From: G963422595 sp963422595
GTDB lineage: Bacteria > Pseudomonadota > Gammaproteobacteria > UBA4575
Assembly (NCBI GenBank): GCA_963422595.1
Contig: OY730298.1
Coordinates: 744,001-808,000 of the forward strand
Length of the DNA stretch: 64,000 nt
Direction of reading: 5' to 3'
This document shows positions 63,049 through 64,000 of this stretch, one piece after another (within the stretch, counting starts at the first letter, position 1; the number at the start of each line of letters is the position of its first letter). The translations under genes were made by a program, and so were the position numbers. The notes under the pieces were generated by a model. It saw only the letters and a program-made list of their open reading frames with translations. It ran no database searches and was not told where the DNA came from.

Positions 63049-64000
63049 ATGTTTGAGTTAATAGATGCGTATAGTCAAAACGCAGTAATTAAAGTTATTG
63101 GTGTTGGCGGCGGTGGCGGTAACGCCGTACAACATATGATTAATTCCGCAATTGAGGGGGTGGACTTTATTTGTGCGAATACGGATTCTCAGGCCCTTAC
63201 AAACATCAATGCTAAAACTGTTTTGCAACTTGGTGGTGAAATCACTAAGGGTCTGGGTGCGGGTTCAAATCCTGTAGTAGGGCGTGAAGCCGCGCTTGAA
63301 GATCGTGAGCGCATTCATGACGTCATCGCTGGCACGGATATGTTGTTTATTACTGCCGGCATGGGTGGAGGTACGGGAACGGGCGCCGGACCGGTGGTGG
63401 CTGAAGTTGCCAAAGAGCTTGAAATCCTTACCGTGGCGGTGGTTACCAAGCCGTTTCTGTTTGAGGGTAAAAAACGTATGCAAATTGCGACCACCGGTAT
63501 TGAGGAGCTCTCTAAGCACGTTGATTCTTTAATTACAATTCCAAACGAAAAACTGTTAACTGTATTGGGGAAAGACACTAATCTATTAGACGCATTTAAG
63601 TCGGCTAATGACGTTTTGCATGGCGCAGTGCGAGGAATTGCGGAGCTTATTACGTGCCCGGGCTTGATCAATGTCGATTTTGCCGACGTGCGCACCGTAA
63701 TGTCTGAAATGGGCATGGCAATGATAGGGTCTGGTATGTCGGGAAGTACAGAGCGCGCGCGCGAAGCGGCGGAGTCAGCTATTTCAAGTCCGTTACTTGA
63801 AGATATAGATATTGCCGGTGCCAAGGGCATACTGGTTAATGTGACGGCAAGTTCCAGCCTGTCAATGGGGGAATTTGGAGAAGTGGGCAGTCACATCCAG
63901 GGCCTGGCCTCTGATGACGCGACCGTTGTCGTAGGTACGGTCATTGATGAATCTATAGGAGATGATTTGCGTGTAACCCTGGTGGCCACTGGAATTGGTT
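63049..64000 (+). CDS. ftsZ: Cell division protein FtsZ (partial, C-terminus beyond window)
   Basis: The tubulin-like GTPase that forms the division ring. It opens at ATG 63049, preceded by AGAGGAGAAAGG, and runs off the right edge after 317 codons of about 385. IKVIGVGGGGGNAVQHMI and the tubulin signature MGGGTGTGAGPVVAEVAKEL bind GTP. The T7 synergy loop region has NVDFADVRTVMSEMGMAMIG. The flexible linker and the conserved C-terminal peptide are outside the window. Confidence 0.98.
   Translation, partial: MFELIDAYSQNAVIKVIGVGGGGGNAVQHMINSAIEGVDFICANTDSQALTNINAKTVLQLGGEITKGLGAGSNPVVGREAALEDRERIHDVIAGTDMLFITAGMGGGTGTGAGPVVAEVAKELEILTVAVVTKPFLFEGKKRMQIATTGIEELSKHVDSLITIPNEKLLTVLGKDTNLLDAFKSANDVLHGAVRGIAELITCPGLINVDFADVRTVMSEMGMAMIGSGMSGSTERAREAAESAISSPLLEDIDIAGAKGILVNVTASSSLSMGEFGEVGSHIQGLASDDATVVVGTVIDESIGDDLRVTLVATGIG

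Overview
The window reads as chromosomal DNA of a moderately AT-rich proteobacterium, most likely a gammaproteobacterium. The gene order rpoN-hpf-ptsN-hprK-rapZ-EIIA-ptsH-ptsI-mgtE, the lptBAC-kdsC-yrbG block running away from an mla/murA block, petABC-sspAB, lpoA-yraN-diaA, and rsmI-rnpB followed by the mraZ-ftsZ division cluster are familiar gammaproteobacterial arrangements. The species is not identifiable from the sequence alone.

Layout. 1-2.9 kb (minus): nth (cut by the window edge), a short RsxB-type ferredoxin and metG. 3.1-4.8 kb (plus): apbC and dcd. 4.9-16.4 kb (minus): a long regulatory and envelope block read from yrbG to mgtE: calcium/sodium exchanger, kdsC, the LPS-export genes lptC, lptA and lptB, rpoN, hpf, the regulatory phosphotransferase genes (ptsN, hprK, rapZ, EIIA-Man type, HPr, enzyme I) and the magnesium channel mgtE. 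16.6-18.1 kb (plus): a decayed mla lipid-transport operon in which only mlaC is intact. 18.2-24.7 kb (plus): murA, hisG, a DAHP synthase, hisD, hisC and a NIF3-family gene. 24.9-29.3 kb (plus): cytochrome bc1 (petABC), sspA, sspB and a macrodomain gene. 29.3-33.6 kb (minus): glcD-like oxidase, diaA, yraN and lpoA. 33.7-35.1 kb (plus): rsmI and the RNase P RNA gene.

35.1-46.2 kb is an accessory island between rnpB and mraZ: an unexplained 0.6-kb stretch, a complete type I-C CRISPR-Cas locus (cas3-cas5-cas8c-cas7 / cas4-cas1-cas2) and an array of 32 full-length repeats plus a decayed terminal one. A small toxin-antitoxin module, with an intact ribbon-helix-helix antitoxin and a frameshifted ParE-like toxin, sits between cas7 and cas4. 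The leader end of the array carries a 40-bp tandem duplication that creates an 8-nt pseudo-spacer.

46.6-64 kb (plus) is a canonical, uninterrupted dcw cluster: mraZ, rsmH, ftsL, ftsI, murE, murF, mraY, murD, ftsW, murG, murC, murB, ddl, ftsQ, ftsA, ftsZ (cut by the right edge). A row of MraZ boxes lies at its promoter.

The most notable observations are gene decay at three places (the hprK N-terminal half, mlaF/E/D/B and the ParE toxin), the toxin-antitoxin remnant inside the cas operon, the leader-repeat duplication, and an enlarged helix in RNase P RNA. I see no convincing wholly new system. The toxin-antitoxin pair embedded in the cas genes is the best candidate for follow-up. All calls come from reading the sequence by eye and from knowledge of the families; no database search was run.
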